A stretch of DNA of 64,000 nt. It comes from CAXTEJ01 sp964243295 (lineage in GTDB: Bacteria; Actinomycetota; Actinomycetes; Actinomycetales; Angustibacteraceae). Where the stretch lies: contig CAXTEJ010000002.1 in the NCBI GenBank assembly GCA_964243295.1, forward strand, positions 1-64,000, read 5' to 3'. The position numbers and the translations under genes are program-made. Position 1 is the first letter of the stretch, and every line of letters begins with the position of its first letter. The notes beneath the pieces are model-generated. The model had not been told where the DNA came from and made no database searches. It saw nothing but the letters and a program-made list of their open reading frames with translations. Shown here piece by piece: positions 47,656-56,290 of the stretch.

Positions 47656-48836
47656 CCGCTTCGAGCGTGCGCCCGGACGTCGTGGCGTTCGTCGCCGCCG
47701 TCCGCGCGCACCTCGACGACCTCGATCCCGTCGAGGTCGAGGAGCTGACGGGGGGTTTGGCCGCCGACCTCACCGACGCCGCCGCCGACCACCAGGGCCC
47801 GCTGGAGCCGCGGTTCGGCGCGCCGCAGGCGTACGCCGACGAGCTGCGCGCCGCCGCTGGCCTCGCGCCGCGAGGCAGCCGCCGGCCGCAGTCGCACGTC
47901 GCGGAGCTGCGGCGCAGCCTCGCCGACCTCGCGGCTCCGCTGCGCGCGCACCCGCAGTGGCCGGCTGTCTCGGCGTTCCTTCTCACCATCCGGCCGGTCT
48001 GGTGGGTGCTGCGGGCGCTGGTGGCCGCCTGGCTCCTCATGGGGCTGGCCGGCACGACCGTCGGCATCGTCGGGCTGGCGCTGACCGTCGCGCTCGTCGT
48101 GGTGAGCGTCGAGCTCGGCCGGGGCCGGTGGAGCGGTCGCAGGGGGCTCGCTCCGCTGGTCCTGCTCGGCAACGTCCTCGCAGCGGTGCTCGTGCTGCCG
48201 ATGCTCGCCAACCTGAGCGACGGCGGCGAGGTCATCTACAGCAGCGCGAGCGACGACAGCCAGCCCGGGCTCAACCGGGACGGCCGGCCGGTGACCAACG
48301 TCTTCGCCTACGACGCCCAGGGCCGGCCGCTGCGCGACGTGCAGCTGTACGACCAGACCGGGCAGCCGCTGGCCGTCGACCCGGGCGTTGCCACGACGTG
48401 GGACGAGACGGGCGGCACCATCGCGCCGGTGCCCGCGAGCGACGTGTACGGGCGGCAGCTGTTCAACGTCTACCCGCTGGCGCAGCAGGCTCAGGGGCTT
48501 CTGGACGACGGGTCCGGCGTCGTGTCCGCCCCGCCCACGCCGACGCTGCCGGTGCCACCGCTCGTGGCGGTCGCACCAGTCCGGACCGTGGCAGCCGGTG
48601 ACGGCGGCGGCGCCCCGACCAGCGGTGCGACCGACCCGGCTCGATCGCCCACCGAGTCGTCCACCGCGACCGCGTCCCCGGCACCCACGGGCGTCCCGAC
48701 GGCCGGCACGACCACCCGGCCGTTCGACGTCCCGACGACGGGCCCGACCACGAGCCCGACGACCGCCCCGACGAGCGCGGCGCCGACGTCCCAGCTGACC
48801 GGCACGCCGGCACCGCGGCCCAGCGCCACCCCGTAG
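47652..48836 (+). CDS. PadR-associated membrane protein, DUF1700-like, with Ser/Thr/Pro tail
   Basis: A 394-residue protein. Residues 1-80 are acidic and helical and resemble the N-terminal HAAS/DUF1700 region found beside PadR regulators. Hydrophobic helices lie at about 120-160 and 175-195. The C-terminal half is extracytoplasmic, with a Ser/Thr/Pro/Ala-rich tail of about 90 residues. ATGA overlap with padR makes a two-gene operon. Function unknown. Confidence 0.8.
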   Translation: MTASSVRPDVVAFVAAVRAHLDDLDPVEVEELTGGLAADLTDAAADHQGPLEPRFGAPQAYADELRAAAGLAPRGSRRPQSHVAELRRSLADLAAPLRAHPQWPAVSAFLLTIRPVWWVLRALVAAWLLMGLAGTTVGIVGLALTVALVVVSVELGRGRWSGRRGLAPLVLLGNVLAAVLVLPMLANLSDGGEVIYSSASDDSQPGLNRDGRPVTNVFAYDAQGRPLRDVQLYDQTGQPLAVDPGVATTWDETGGTIAPVPASDVYGRQLFNVYPLAQQAQGLLDDGSGVVSAPPTPTLPVPPLVAVAPVRTVAAGDGGGAPTSGATDPARSPTESSTATASPAPTGVPTAGTTTRPFDVPTTGPTTSPTTAPTSAAPTSQLTGTPAPRPSATP

Positions 48837-48843
48837 CCGACCG

Positions 48844-49734
48844 GTGGCCCCGCCGGTGGCCGAGACTGGGCGGGTGGACCCGCACCCCGACACCGGCGAG
48901 CCGTTCGCCTCGCCCGTGCCGCCGGGCACCGGGTGGCCCGGCGACCCGGCCGGCGCCCGCACCCCGCGGGCCCGCGACGCCGAGCAGGTGCGGGCGCTCG
49001 CGGCGTCGGCCCGGTCGCTGCCGGTGCTGCAGGCGCGCGCGTCGGTCTGCCGCGCCTGCCCGCGCCTGGTCGCCTGGCGCGAGGAGGTAGCCACCACCGG
49101 CCGCCGCCGGTCGTTCGGCGGCCAGCCGTACTGGGGACGCCCCTCGCCCGGCTTCGGCGACCCGCGTCCCGGCCTGCTCGTGGTCGGCCTCGCGCCGGCC
49201 GCCAACGGCGCCAACCGCACCGGCCGGGTGTTCACCGGCGACCGCAGCGGCGACTGGATCTGGGCGGCGCTGCACCGCGCCGGCTACGCCAGCGTGCCGT
49301 GGAGCCGCTCGGCCGCTGACGGCCAGCAGCTCGCCGGCGCGCGCATCGTGCCCGCCGTGCGGTGCGCACCGCCCGCCAACAAGCCGACCCCGGACGAGCG
49401 CGACACCTGCTCGGCGTGGTTCGACCGCGAGGTCACGCTGGTCGAGCCGCACCTGCGGGCGGTGCTCGTGCTCGGCGGCTTCGCGTTCGACGTGGCCCTG
49501 GCCGCGGCCCGCCGGCTCGGCTGGAGCCTGCCGGCAGCCCGCCCCCGCTTCGGGCACGGCGTGAGCGTGCCGCTGCTGACGTCGTCCGGGCGGCCGGTGC
49601 GGCTGCTCGCGAGCTACCACGTCAGCCAGCAGAACACGTTCACGGGCAAGCTCACCGAGCCCATGCTGGACGACGTGCTCGCCGCCGCCCGAGCGCTCAC
49701 GCACCCGCGACCTGCGGCAGGATCGCCGGCATGA
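48844..49734 (+). CDS. family 5 uracil-DNA glycosylase (UdgB-like)
   Basis: A 296-residue DNA repair enzyme that removes uracil (and often other deaminated bases). Cys69 and Cys72 (CRAC), with VRCAPP and RDTC further on, supply the iron-sulfur ligands. The motif GLAPAANGANRTGRVFTGD is the family-5 active site; Asn stands where a His is often found. ASYHVSQQNTFTGKL is the C-terminal leucine-loop motif. GTG 48844 start; GTG 48874 is possible. Confidence 0.88.
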   Translation: MAPPVAETGRVDPHPDTGEPFASPVPPGTGWPGDPAGARTPRARDAEQVRALAASARSLPVLQARASVCRACPRLVAWREEVATTGRRRSFGGQPYWGRPSPGFGDPRPGLLVVGLAPAANGANRTGRVFTGDRSGDWIWAALHRAGYASVPWSRSAADGQQLAGARIVPAVRCAPPANKPTPDERDTCSAWFDREVTLVEPHLRAVLVLGGFAFDVALAAARRLGWSLPAARPRFGHGVSVPLLTSSGRPVRLLASYHVSQQNTFTGKLTEPMLDDVLAAARALTHPRPAAGSPA

Positions 49735-50258
49735 GCCTGCTCGCCGTCACCGTGCTGGGCCACGACCGCCCGGGCATCGTCGCCGAGACGACCGCCGCGC
49801 TCGCCGCGCTCGGGGGCAACCTCGAGGACTCCACCATGACGCTGCTGCGCGGTCACTTCGCCATGCTGCTGCTCGTCACCACCGACGCCGGGCCGGACGA
49901 CGTGAGCCGGGCGCTCGCCGGCCTCGCCGCGGACGGGTCGCTCAGCGTCGACGTCCGCGCGGTGCCGGGAGGCGACGACGGTGACGCCGCCGGCGACGAG
50001 GGGCTGGCGTTCGTGCTGCGCGTCCACGGCGCTGACCGCGCCGGCATCGTCAGCGGGCTGACCGGTGTCGTCGCCGCGGCGGGCGGCAGCGTCGTCGACC
50101 TGACCACGCGGCTGTCCGGCGAGCTGTACGTGCTGCTCGCCGAGCTGCGGCTGGCGCCGGGCACGGACGTCGGCGCGCTCGAGGCCGCGGTGCGGCACGA
50201 GGCCGGCCGGCTCGGCGTCGACGCGTCGCTGCAGCCGCTCGACACCGACGACCTGTGA
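49731..50258 (+). CDS. tandem ACT-domain protein (GcvR-like)
   Basis: A 175-residue protein of two ACT domains (about 3-80 and 92-165). Each opens with a D-RPGIV-like motif (GHDRPGIVAETT, GADRAGIVSGLT). It may sense an amino acid, as GcvR senses glycine. ATG 49731 overlaps the glycosylase stop, and the stop overlaps the deformylase GTG. Confidence 0.85.
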   Translation: MSLLAVTVLGHDRPGIVAETTAALAALGGNLEDSTMTLLRGHFAMLLLVTTDAGPDDVSRALAGLAADGSLSVDVRAVPGGDDGDAAGDEGLAFVLRVHGADRAGIVSGLTGVVAAAGGSVVDLTTRLSGELYVLLAELRLAPGTDVGALEAAVRHEAGRLGVDASLQPLDTDDL

Positions 50259-50794
50259 CGCGCACGTGGACCATGCCGGCGCTGCCGGACGGCGTCGTGC
50301 GGGCGGTGCTGCGGGCTCCGGCGCGCGTGCTGTCGACGCCCGGCGCGGACGTCGACCCCCGGGCGACCGACGTCGTGCAGCTGGCGGCCGACCTGCTGGC
50401 CACCCAGGCGGTGTCGCCCGGGTGCGTCGGGCTGGCCGCCCAGCAGGTGGGGGAGGCGCTGCGGGTGTTCAGCGTCGACGTGACCGGGCACCCGAAGGCC
50501 CGCACGACGCACGGAGCCTTCGTGCTGTGCAACGCCGAGATCGTCGAGGCGACGCGACGCGAGCGCGGACGTGAGGGGTGCCTGTCGGTGCCCGACCTCA
50601 CCGGTGACGTGAGGCGGGCGCGGCGCGTCGTCGTCCGGGGGCAGCTGCCGGTCACCGGCGAGCACGTCGAGGTCGTGACCGACGCGTTCGAGGCCGTGGC
50701 CCTGCAGCACGAGGTCGACCACACGGCCGGGACGCTGTTCCTCGACCGGGTGGACGGCGCGCACGCCCTGCACCCGCGGCGCACGTACCGGTGA
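50255..50794 (+). CDS. def: peptide deformylase
   Basis: A 179-residue metalloenzyme that removes the formyl group from nascent proteins. All three motifs are present: GLAAQQ (motif 1), EGCLS with Cys109 (motif 2) and QHEVDH with His152, Glu153 and His156 (motif 3). GTG 50255 overlaps the ACT-domain gene. A tRNA gene follows 20 bp later. Confidence 0.93.
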   Translation: MTRTWTMPALPDGVVRAVLRAPARVLSTPGADVDPRATDVVQLAADLLATQAVSPGCVGLAAQQVGEALRVFSVDVTGHPKARTTHGAFVLCNAEIVEATRRERGREGCLSVPDLTGDVRRARRVVVRGQLPVTGEHVEVVTDAFEAVALQHEVDHTAGTLFLDRVDGAHALHPRRTYR

Positions 50795-50814
50795 TGCGTA
50801 CGCTGACGGGCGCC

Positions 50815-50888
50815 GTCCCCGTAGCCCAATCGGCAGAGGCAGGCGCCTTAAAAGCGCACCAGTGCGGGTTCGAGTCCCGCCGGGGGCA
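50815..50888 (+). tRNA. tRNA-Leu(UAA)-like, 74 nt, type I variable loop
   Basis: Folds as a cloverleaf. The acceptor stem is GTCCCCG/CGGGGGC with a U2-G71 wobble, discriminator A73, U8, D-arm GCC/GGC with GG in the loop, and T-arm GCGGG-TTCGAGT-CCCGC. The anticodon loop CTTAAAA gives anticodon UAA, which reads the leucine codon UUA. The first anticodon-stem pair is a G27-A43 mismatch. The variable loop is only 5 nt, whereas tRNA-Leu normally has a long variable arm. The CCA end is not encoded. Confidence 0.85.
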
Positions 50889-51004
50889 CAGGTGCGCCGC
50901 GGCGGGAACGATTTGCTTTACCTGAGCATTACCCTCATGTCGGGTCCGGACTGCGGGCCCCTCGGACGTGACCGCGGCTGACCGCGGCCCTGTGAAGGAG
51001 CACG

Positions 51005-51802
51005 ATGAGCAACCCCGTGTTCGACCGGATCGGCAAGGACAACCGCGGCTACGCCACGTTCGGCGACAGCCGCCAGGCGCCCAGCCAGCCCGGCTGGGCC
51101 ACGCCGTCCGCCACGGACCTCGACGCGATGTACGGCGCGCCGGCAGCGACGACCGCCGACACCGGTCGCCTGACCTACGACGACGTCGTCCTCAAGACCG
51201 GCGTCACGTTCGCCGTGCTGCTCGGCGGCGCGGCCGTGGGCTGGTTCGTGCCCGGGCTGATGCTCGTCGGCGCGATCGTCGGCCTGGTGCTCGGCCTGGT
51301 CAACAGCTTCAAGCGCAGCCCGAGCGCAGTGCTCGTGCTGGCCTACGCGGCCTTCGAGGGTCTGTTCGTCGGGGGCATCAGCAGCTTCTTCGAGGCCAGC
51401 CAGAACGGCATCGTGGCGCAGGCCGTGCTCGGCACGCTCAGCGTCTTCGCCGCCGTGCTGTTCGGCTACAAGAGCGGCAAGCTGCGCACCTCGCCCAAGC
51501 TCAACAAGATCTTCTTCATCGCGATGATCGGCTACCTGCTGTTCTCGCTGGTCAACATCGGGCTCGTCGCGTTCGCCGGGCAGAACCTGCGCGGCGGCAT
51601 GCTTGGCCTGGTCATCGGCGCCTTCGCGGTGGTGCTGGCGTCGTACAGCCTGGTCATGGACTTCGAGTTCATCGAGAAGGCCGTCACGGGCGGCGCCCCC
51701 GCCAAGTTCGCCTGGACGGCGGCCTTCGGCCTGGTCGTCACGCTGGTCTGGCTCTACATCGAGATCCTGCGCATCCTGTCGATCCTGCGCGGCAGCGACT
51801 GA
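51005..51802 (+). CDS. Bax inhibitor-1/YccA family membrane protein
   Basis: A 265-residue protein with a soluble N-terminal 60 residues and about seven transmembrane helices. GYLLFSLVNIGLV and ASYSLVMDFEFIEKAVTGGAP are characteristic of the actinobacterial branch of the BI-1 family (putative pH-sensitive calcium leak channels). ATG 51005 follows AAGGAG. A terminator-like hairpin follows. Confidence 0.9.
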   Translation: MSNPVFDRIGKDNRGYATFGDSRQAPSQPGWATPSATDLDAMYGAPAATTADTGRLTYDDVVLKTGVTFAVLLGGAAVGWFVPGLMLVGAIVGLVLGLVNSFKRSPSAVLVLAYAAFEGLFVGGISSFFEASQNGIVAQAVLGTLSVFAAVLFGYKSGKLRTSPKLNKIFFIAMIGYLLFSLVNIGLVAFAGQNLRGGMLGLVIGAFAVVLASYSLVMDFEFIEKAVTGGAPAKFAWTAAFGLVVTLVWLYIEILRILSILRGSD

Positions 51803-51814
51803 CCTCCCACGCCT

Positions 51815-51852
51815 CAGCGGGGCCGTCACCCTCACGGGTTGGCGGCCCGCTG
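51815..51852 (+). terminator. terminator-like hairpin after the BI-1-like gene
   Basis: CAGCGGGGCCG (51815-51825) pairs with CGGCCCGCTG (51843-51852), with one bulged G and a small inner CCC/GGG hairpin in the loop. It lies 12 nt after the stop codon. Confidence 0.55.
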
Positions 51853-51872
51853 TCGTGCTCGGGGGTGCTTCG

Positions 51873-52244
51873 ATGACCTGCATGACCCCGTCGGACGACG
51901 CGCACGGCCCGCCCGCGGCCCCCACCGCCGGGGACGACGCGCGCGAGAAGCTGCGCACCGAGCTCGGCCGCGTGGCCGACCGGCTGCGCACCCTCGGCCT
52001 GGCGCGGCTGGACCGCCCCGCCGCCGGGGGCTCGCCCGCCGACCGCGCCCACGCGACCAGCCAGCGTCTCGCCGACCTCGCCGCTGCCGCCGCGGGACGC
52101 CCGGCCCGGCTGGTGCCCCGGCTCGCCTCCCACGCGGCGGGCGACCAGGTGACGGTGCTCGCAGCCGACGTGCTCGCGGAGGGCGACGGCCCCGCGGTCG
52201 CCGCGGCTGCCGACGAGCTCACCGCGCTGCGCCGCGGCCTCTGA
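51873..52244 (+). CDS. hypothetical protein, 123 residues
   Basis: A small Ala-rich, mostly helical protein. It has no signal peptide, no Cys motifs beyond the N-terminus and no recognised domain. ATG 51873 follows GGGGGTG with fair spacing; ATG 51882 is an alternative. It lies between the BI-1-like gene and the convergent thiolase. Confidence 0.55.
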   Translation: MTCMTPSDDAHGPPAAPTAGDDAREKLRTELGRVADRLRTLGLARLDRPAAGGSPADRAHATSQRLADLAAAAAGRPARLVPRLASHAAGDQVTVLAADVLAEGDGPAVAAAADELTALRRGL

Positions 52245-52271
52245 CCCACACCGCCATCAGCCGCTGACGCG

Positions 52272-53495
52272 TCAGGTCAGCCGCTCGTAGATGATCGCCA
52301 TGCCCTGGCCGCCGCCGACGCACATGGTCTCGAGCCCGAAGGTGGCGTTACGGGCGGCGAGGCCGTTCAGCAGCGTGGCGGTGATGCGCGCGCCGGTGGC
52401 GCCGAAGGGGTGGCCCAGCGCGATCGCGCCGCCGTGGACGTTGAGCCGGTCGAGGTCGATGCCGAGGTCGGCGGCGCTCGGCAGCACCTGGGCGGCGAAG
52501 GCCTCGTTGATCTCGACGAGGTCGATGTCGTCGATGCTCATGCCGGCGCGGGCCAGCGCCTGCCGCGAGGCCTCGACAGGGCCGAGTCCCATGATCTCGG
52601 GCGACAGGGCCGTGACACCGGTCGACACCACGCGAGCCAGCGGCCTCAGGCCCAGGTCGCGGGCCTTGGTGTCGCTCATGACGACCAGCGCGGCTGCCCC
52701 GTCGTTGAGCGGGCAGCAGTTGCCCGCCGTGATGGTGCCGTGCTCGCGAAAGACCGTCCGCAGGCCCGCGACCGACTCCATGGTCACGCCGGCGCGCGGG
52801 CCGTCGTCCGTGGTGACGACGGTGCCGTCGGGCGTGGTGATCGGCGTGATCTCACGGGCGAAGAACCCGTCGGCGACGGCCTTCTCGGCCCGGTTCTGGC
52901 TCTCGACGCCCCAGGAGTCCTGCTCGGCGCGCGAGACCCCTCGCAGCGTGGCGACGTTCTCGGCCGTCTGGCCCATGGCGACGTAGGCGTCGGGCAGCAG
53001 CCCGTGCTCGCGCGGGTCGGTCCAGGTGGCGTTGGACGCCACCATCTCGGCCGTCCGCTCGCCGGCCGGCCCGAACCGCGCGTTGAGCCACTCCGGCGGG
53101 TTCTGGACCGCGCCGGCGAAGCTCGCGTAGCGGCTGACGCACTCGACGCCCGCCGAGACGAACACGTCGCCCTCGCCGGCCTTGATCGCGTGGAACGCCA
53201 TGCGGGTGGTCTGCACGCTCGACGCGCAGAACCGGTTGATCGTGGCGCCAGGCAGCTGGTCGTTGCCGGTCAGCACCGCCACGATGCGGGCCATGTTGGC
53301 GCCCTGCTCGGCCCACGGCTCGGCGCACCCGAGGTACAGGTCGTCGATGTCGGCGGGGTCGAGGTTCGGCACCTTCGCCAGCGCCGCCTGCACGACCGCG
53401 GCCGCGAGGTCGTCGGGACGCACGTCCTTCAGCGAGCCCTTGACCGCGCGGCCGATCGGGCTGCGGGCGGTGGCGACGATCACGGCGTCGGTCAT
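52272..53495 (-). CDS. thiolase family protein (acetyl-CoA acyltransferase)
   Basis: A 407-residue thiolase, either cleaving 3-ketoacyl-CoA or condensing acetyl-CoA. The nucleophile is Cys90 in NRFCASS. VEINEAFAA, GGAIALGHPFGATGAR and the second catalytic Cys in CVGGGQG are intact. ATG 53495 start. It follows the SGNH hydrolase gene by 13 bp on the same strand, probably cotranscribed. The pair next to cbs matches the mycobacterial order around fadA3. Confidence 0.92.
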   Translation of the reverse strand: MTDAVIVATARSPIGRAVKGSLKDVRPDDLAAAVVQAALAKVPNLDPADIDDLYLGCAEPWAEQGANMARIVAVLTGNDQLPGATINRFCASSVQTTRMAFHAIKAGEGDVFVSAGVECVSRYASFAGAVQNPPEWLNARFGPAGERTAEMVASNATWTDPREHGLLPDAYVAMGQTAENVATLRGVSRAEQDSWGVESQNRAEKAVADGFFAREITPITTPDGTVVTTDDGPRAGVTMESVAGLRTVFREHGTITAGNCCPLNDGAAALVVMSDTKARDLGLRPLARVVSTGVTALSPEIMGLGPVEASRQALARAGMSIDDIDLVEINEAFAAQVLPSAADLGIDLDRLNVHGGAIALGHPFGATGARITATLLNGLAARNATFGLETMCVGGGQGMAIIYERLT

Positions 53496-53508
53496 GCGGG
53501 GCTCCACG

Positions 53509-54660
53509 TCATCGGGGGGCGGGGCTGAGCTGGTCGTCGGTGGGCTCGGGCGGGGCGCAGCCGGCTGCGGCCCCGGACGCCAGCCGGACACCGTCGCCTT
53601 CGTCCGCGGGAGCGCCGTCGTCCGCGGCGCCGTCGTCCGCGGCGCCGTCGCCCGCGCCGTCGACCGCCGCGGCGTCGTCGGCGACCGGCTCGTGGCGGCG
53701 GCGCAGCAGCACGGCCCACCGGCCGCGGGGCCCGCGCTGGCGGCCCCCGACCTCCGTGGCCGACACCTCGCTGCCCGGGTCGTCGGCGGCGGCGACGGCG
53801 GCAACGGAGATCGGGCCCACACCCTCACCCCGGCGGGCGTCCGGCGCGCGCTCGGTGCCGCCGTCCGGCCACAGCCCGACGGCGGCGCAGATGCTCGGCA
53901 GCAGGGCGGCCGCGACGACCGCGTAGCCGGCGCCGCTGGGGTGGAACCGGTCGCGGCTGAACATCTCGCCCGGGACGCGCTTGAACTCCTTGCCGAGCAG
54001 GTCGCCCAGTGAGACGGTGCGGCCGCCGGCCTCGACGGTGGCGACGATCTGGGCGGCGGCGAGGTCGCGGCTCCAGCGGCGGGCGATCAGGCGCAGCGGC
54101 TGGGCGACCGGCTCGATGGTGCCGAGGTCGGGGCAGCTGCCGACGACCACCTCGCACCCCGCTTCGCGCAGCCGGGTGACGGCGGCGGCGAGGTGGCGCA
54201 CGCTCACCGCCGGCCGGACGCGGTGCGTGACGTCGTTGGCGCCGACCATGATCAGCGCGACATCGGGGGCCGGGACGTCGGCCAGCAACCGGTCGACCTG
54301 GGTGTCGAGCGCGGAGGACTCGGCGCCCACGACCGCGACCATCGTCAGGTGCACCGGCCGAGCCGAGACCGCCGCGAGGCCCCGGGCGAGCACCACTCCA
54401 GGGGTCTGCTCGGCGGTCTCGGCGCCGAGGCCGACCGCGGAGGAGTCGCCGACGACCGCGAACTCGATGGGCGTCCCCACGCCGGCGCCGTAGAGCCCGC
54501 TGATGTCCTCGCCCCTGCCGAACGGCTGGCCGATCCAGCGCTTGGCGAGCTTCACCTCGGCGGCGATGACGCCCGCGCCGAGCGCCGTGAGCGCCGTCAG
54601 GCCGCCACCACCGAAAGCGGCCGCGGCGGCGATCCGGCGTGCTCGACCTGCCCTGCTCAT
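53509..54660 (-). CDS. SGNH/GDSL hydrolase family protein
   Basis: A 383-residue esterase-like protein with an N-terminal hydrophobic segment (signal or anchor, about 10-35). Block I is VVGDSSAVG with the nucleophile Ser, block III is GANDV, and block V is DRFHPSGAGY with the Asp and His. The last 120 residues are a disordered, Asp/Ala/Gly-rich tail including a short GAADD repeat. ATG 54660 follows AGAAGGGGG. Substrate unknown; likely a cell-envelope ester. Confidence 0.88.
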   Translation of the reverse strand: MSRAGRARRIAAAAAFGGGGLTALTALGAGVIAAEVKLAKRWIGQPFGRGEDISGLYGAGVGTPIEFAVVGDSSAVGLGAETAEQTPGVVLARGLAAVSARPVHLTMVAVVGAESSALDTQVDRLLADVPAPDVALIMVGANDVTHRVRPAVSVRHLAAAVTRLREAGCEVVVGSCPDLGTIEPVAQPLRLIARRWSRDLAAAQIVATVEAGGRTVSLGDLLGKEFKRVPGEMFSRDRFHPSGAGYAVVAAALLPSICAAVGLWPDGGTERAPDARRGEGVGPISVAAVAAADDPGSEVSATEVGGRQRGPRGRWAVLLRRRHEPVADDAAAVDGAGDGAADDGAADDGAPADEGDGVRLASGAAAGCAPPEPTDDQLSPAPR

Positions 54661-54803
54661 CGGCGGCCCCCTTCTGGTCGTGGCCGGCGGCGCGCCGTCC
54701 GGCGTCCGCCCACGTCACGGTAACCCCCCGCGCCGACAGCCGAGCACCGGCCGCCCGCCGTCCGCCGGTCGTGGCAGCGCCGAGGGTCTGGGACGATGGG
54801 GAG

Positions 54804-56180
54804 ATGAAGTACGCCGAGAACATCGCCGACCTCGTGGGCAACACCCCCCTGGTCCGGCTGAGCACGGTCACCGCGGGCATCAGCGCCACCGTCCTCGCCA
54901 AGGTCGAGTACCTCAACCCAGGCGGCAGCGTGAAGGACCGCATCGCGCTGCGCATGGTCGAGGCCGCCGAGGAGTCCGGGCAGCTGAAGCCCGGCGGCAC
55001 GATCGTCGAGCCCACCAGCGGCAACACCGGCGTGGGCCTCGCCCTCGTGGCCCAGCGCCGCGGCTACAGCTGCGTCTTCGTGTGCCCCGACAAGGTCGGC
55101 CAGGACAAGATCAACGTCCTCAAGGCGTACGGCGCCCGGGTCGTCGTGTGCCCGACGGCGGTCGCTCCCGACCACCCCGACAGCTACTACTCGACCAGCG
55201 ACCGGCTGGTGCGCGAGATCGAGGGCGCCTGGAAGCCCGACCAGTACTCCAACCCCAACGGGCCGGCCAGCCACTACGCGACCACCGGCCCCGAGATCTG
55301 GGCCGACACCGACGGCCGCGTCACCCACTTCGTCACCGGTGTCGGCACGGGCGGCACCATCAGCGGCACCGGCCGCTACCTCAAGGACGTCTCCGCCGAG
55401 CGCGCGAGCGGCCTGGTGCAGGTCGTCGGCGCCGACCCGCAGGGCTCGGTCTATTCCGGTGGCACCGGCCGGCCCTACCTGGTCGAGGGCGTCGGCGAGG
55501 ACTTCTGGCCCTCGGCCTACGACCCCACCGTGGCCGACCGCATCGTCGCGGTCAGCGACGCCGACTCCTTCGCCATGACACGCCGGCTCGCCCGTGAGGA
55601 GGGCCTGCTCGTCGGCGGCTCGTGCGGCATGGCGGTCGTCGCCGCCCTCGAGGTCGCCCGTGACCTCGGCCCGGACGACGTGGTCGTCGTGCTCCTGCCG
55701 GACGGCGGGCGCGGCTACCTGGGCAAGATCTTCAACGACAGCTGGATGGCGTCGTACGGGTTCCTGGCCGCCAGCGGCGAGACCACGGTCGGCGACGTGC
55801 TCAAGGCGAAGACGGGCGCGCTGCCCGCGCTGGTGCACACCCACCCCAGCGAGACGGTGCGCGACGCCGTCCAGATCCTGCGCGAGTACGGCGTCTCGCA
55901 GATGCCCGTCGTCGGCGCCGAGCCGCCCGTCATGGCCGGCGAGGTCTCGGGCAGCGTCAGCGAGCGCGACCTGCTCGACCTGCTCTTCACCGGCAAGGCC
56001 CACCTCGCCGACCCGGTCGGCAACCACATGAGCGCCCCCCTGCCGCTCGTCGGCGCCGGCGAGCCGGTCGCGACAGCCCGCCGCGAGCTCGAGAGCTGGG
56101 ACGCCGTCATGGTCGTCGACGACGGCATGCCCGCCGGCGTGCTCACCCGCGCCGACCTGCTGGGGTTCCTCGCCGAGTGA
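54804..56180 (+). CDS. cbs: cystathionine beta-synthase
   Basis: A 458-residue PLP enzyme condensing serine (or acetylserine) with homocysteine. The PLP lysine is Lys44 in GGSVKDRIA, the substrate loop TSGNTG is at 71-76, and GTGGTISGTG binds the PLP phosphate. Two CBS domains follow from about residue 335. ATG 54804 is preceded by GGGGAG. With metB at the right edge it forms a transsulfuration pair; in mycobacteria cbs and metB are near neighbours. Confidence 0.93.
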   Translation: MKYAENIADLVGNTPLVRLSTVTAGISATVLAKVEYLNPGGSVKDRIALRMVEAAEESGQLKPGGTIVEPTSGNTGVGLALVAQRRGYSCVFVCPDKVGQDKINVLKAYGARVVVCPTAVAPDHPDSYYSTSDRLVREIEGAWKPDQYSNPNGPASHYATTGPEIWADTDGRVTHFVTGVGTGGTISGTGRYLKDVSAERASGLVQVVGADPQGSVYSGGTGRPYLVEGVGEDFWPSAYDPTVADRIVAVSDADSFAMTRRLAREEGLLVGGSCGMAVVAALEVARDLGPDDVVVVLLPDGGRGYLGKIFNDSWMASYGFLAASGETTVGDVLKAKTGALPALVHTHPSETVRDAVQILREYGVSQMPVVGAEPPVMAGEVSGSVSERDLLDLLFTGKAHLADPVGNHMSAPLPLVGAGEPVATARRELESWDAVMVVDDGMPAGVLTRADLLGFLAE

Positions 56181-56187
56181 CGCCCCC

Positions 56188-56242
56188 GACTGCGCGCTCG
56201 TGGCTGCTTCGGACCCCGTGAAGCAGCCACGAGCGAACAGTG
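56188..56242. repeat. long hairpin upstream of DUF559 gene 1
   Basis: Two 23-nt arms (56188-56210 and 56220-56242) flank a 9-nt loop. The inner 16 bp, starting CGCTCGTGGCTGCTTC, pair perfectly. A 2-nt internal bulge and a CTG/CAG segment lie outside. It starts 7 bp after the cbs stop. It closely resembles the hairpin downstream of the same gene. Confidence 0.8.
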
Positions 56243-56290
56243 GGGGCCTGTGGACGACGCCACCGTGCGACGACGCCTCTCGGCGACGCT

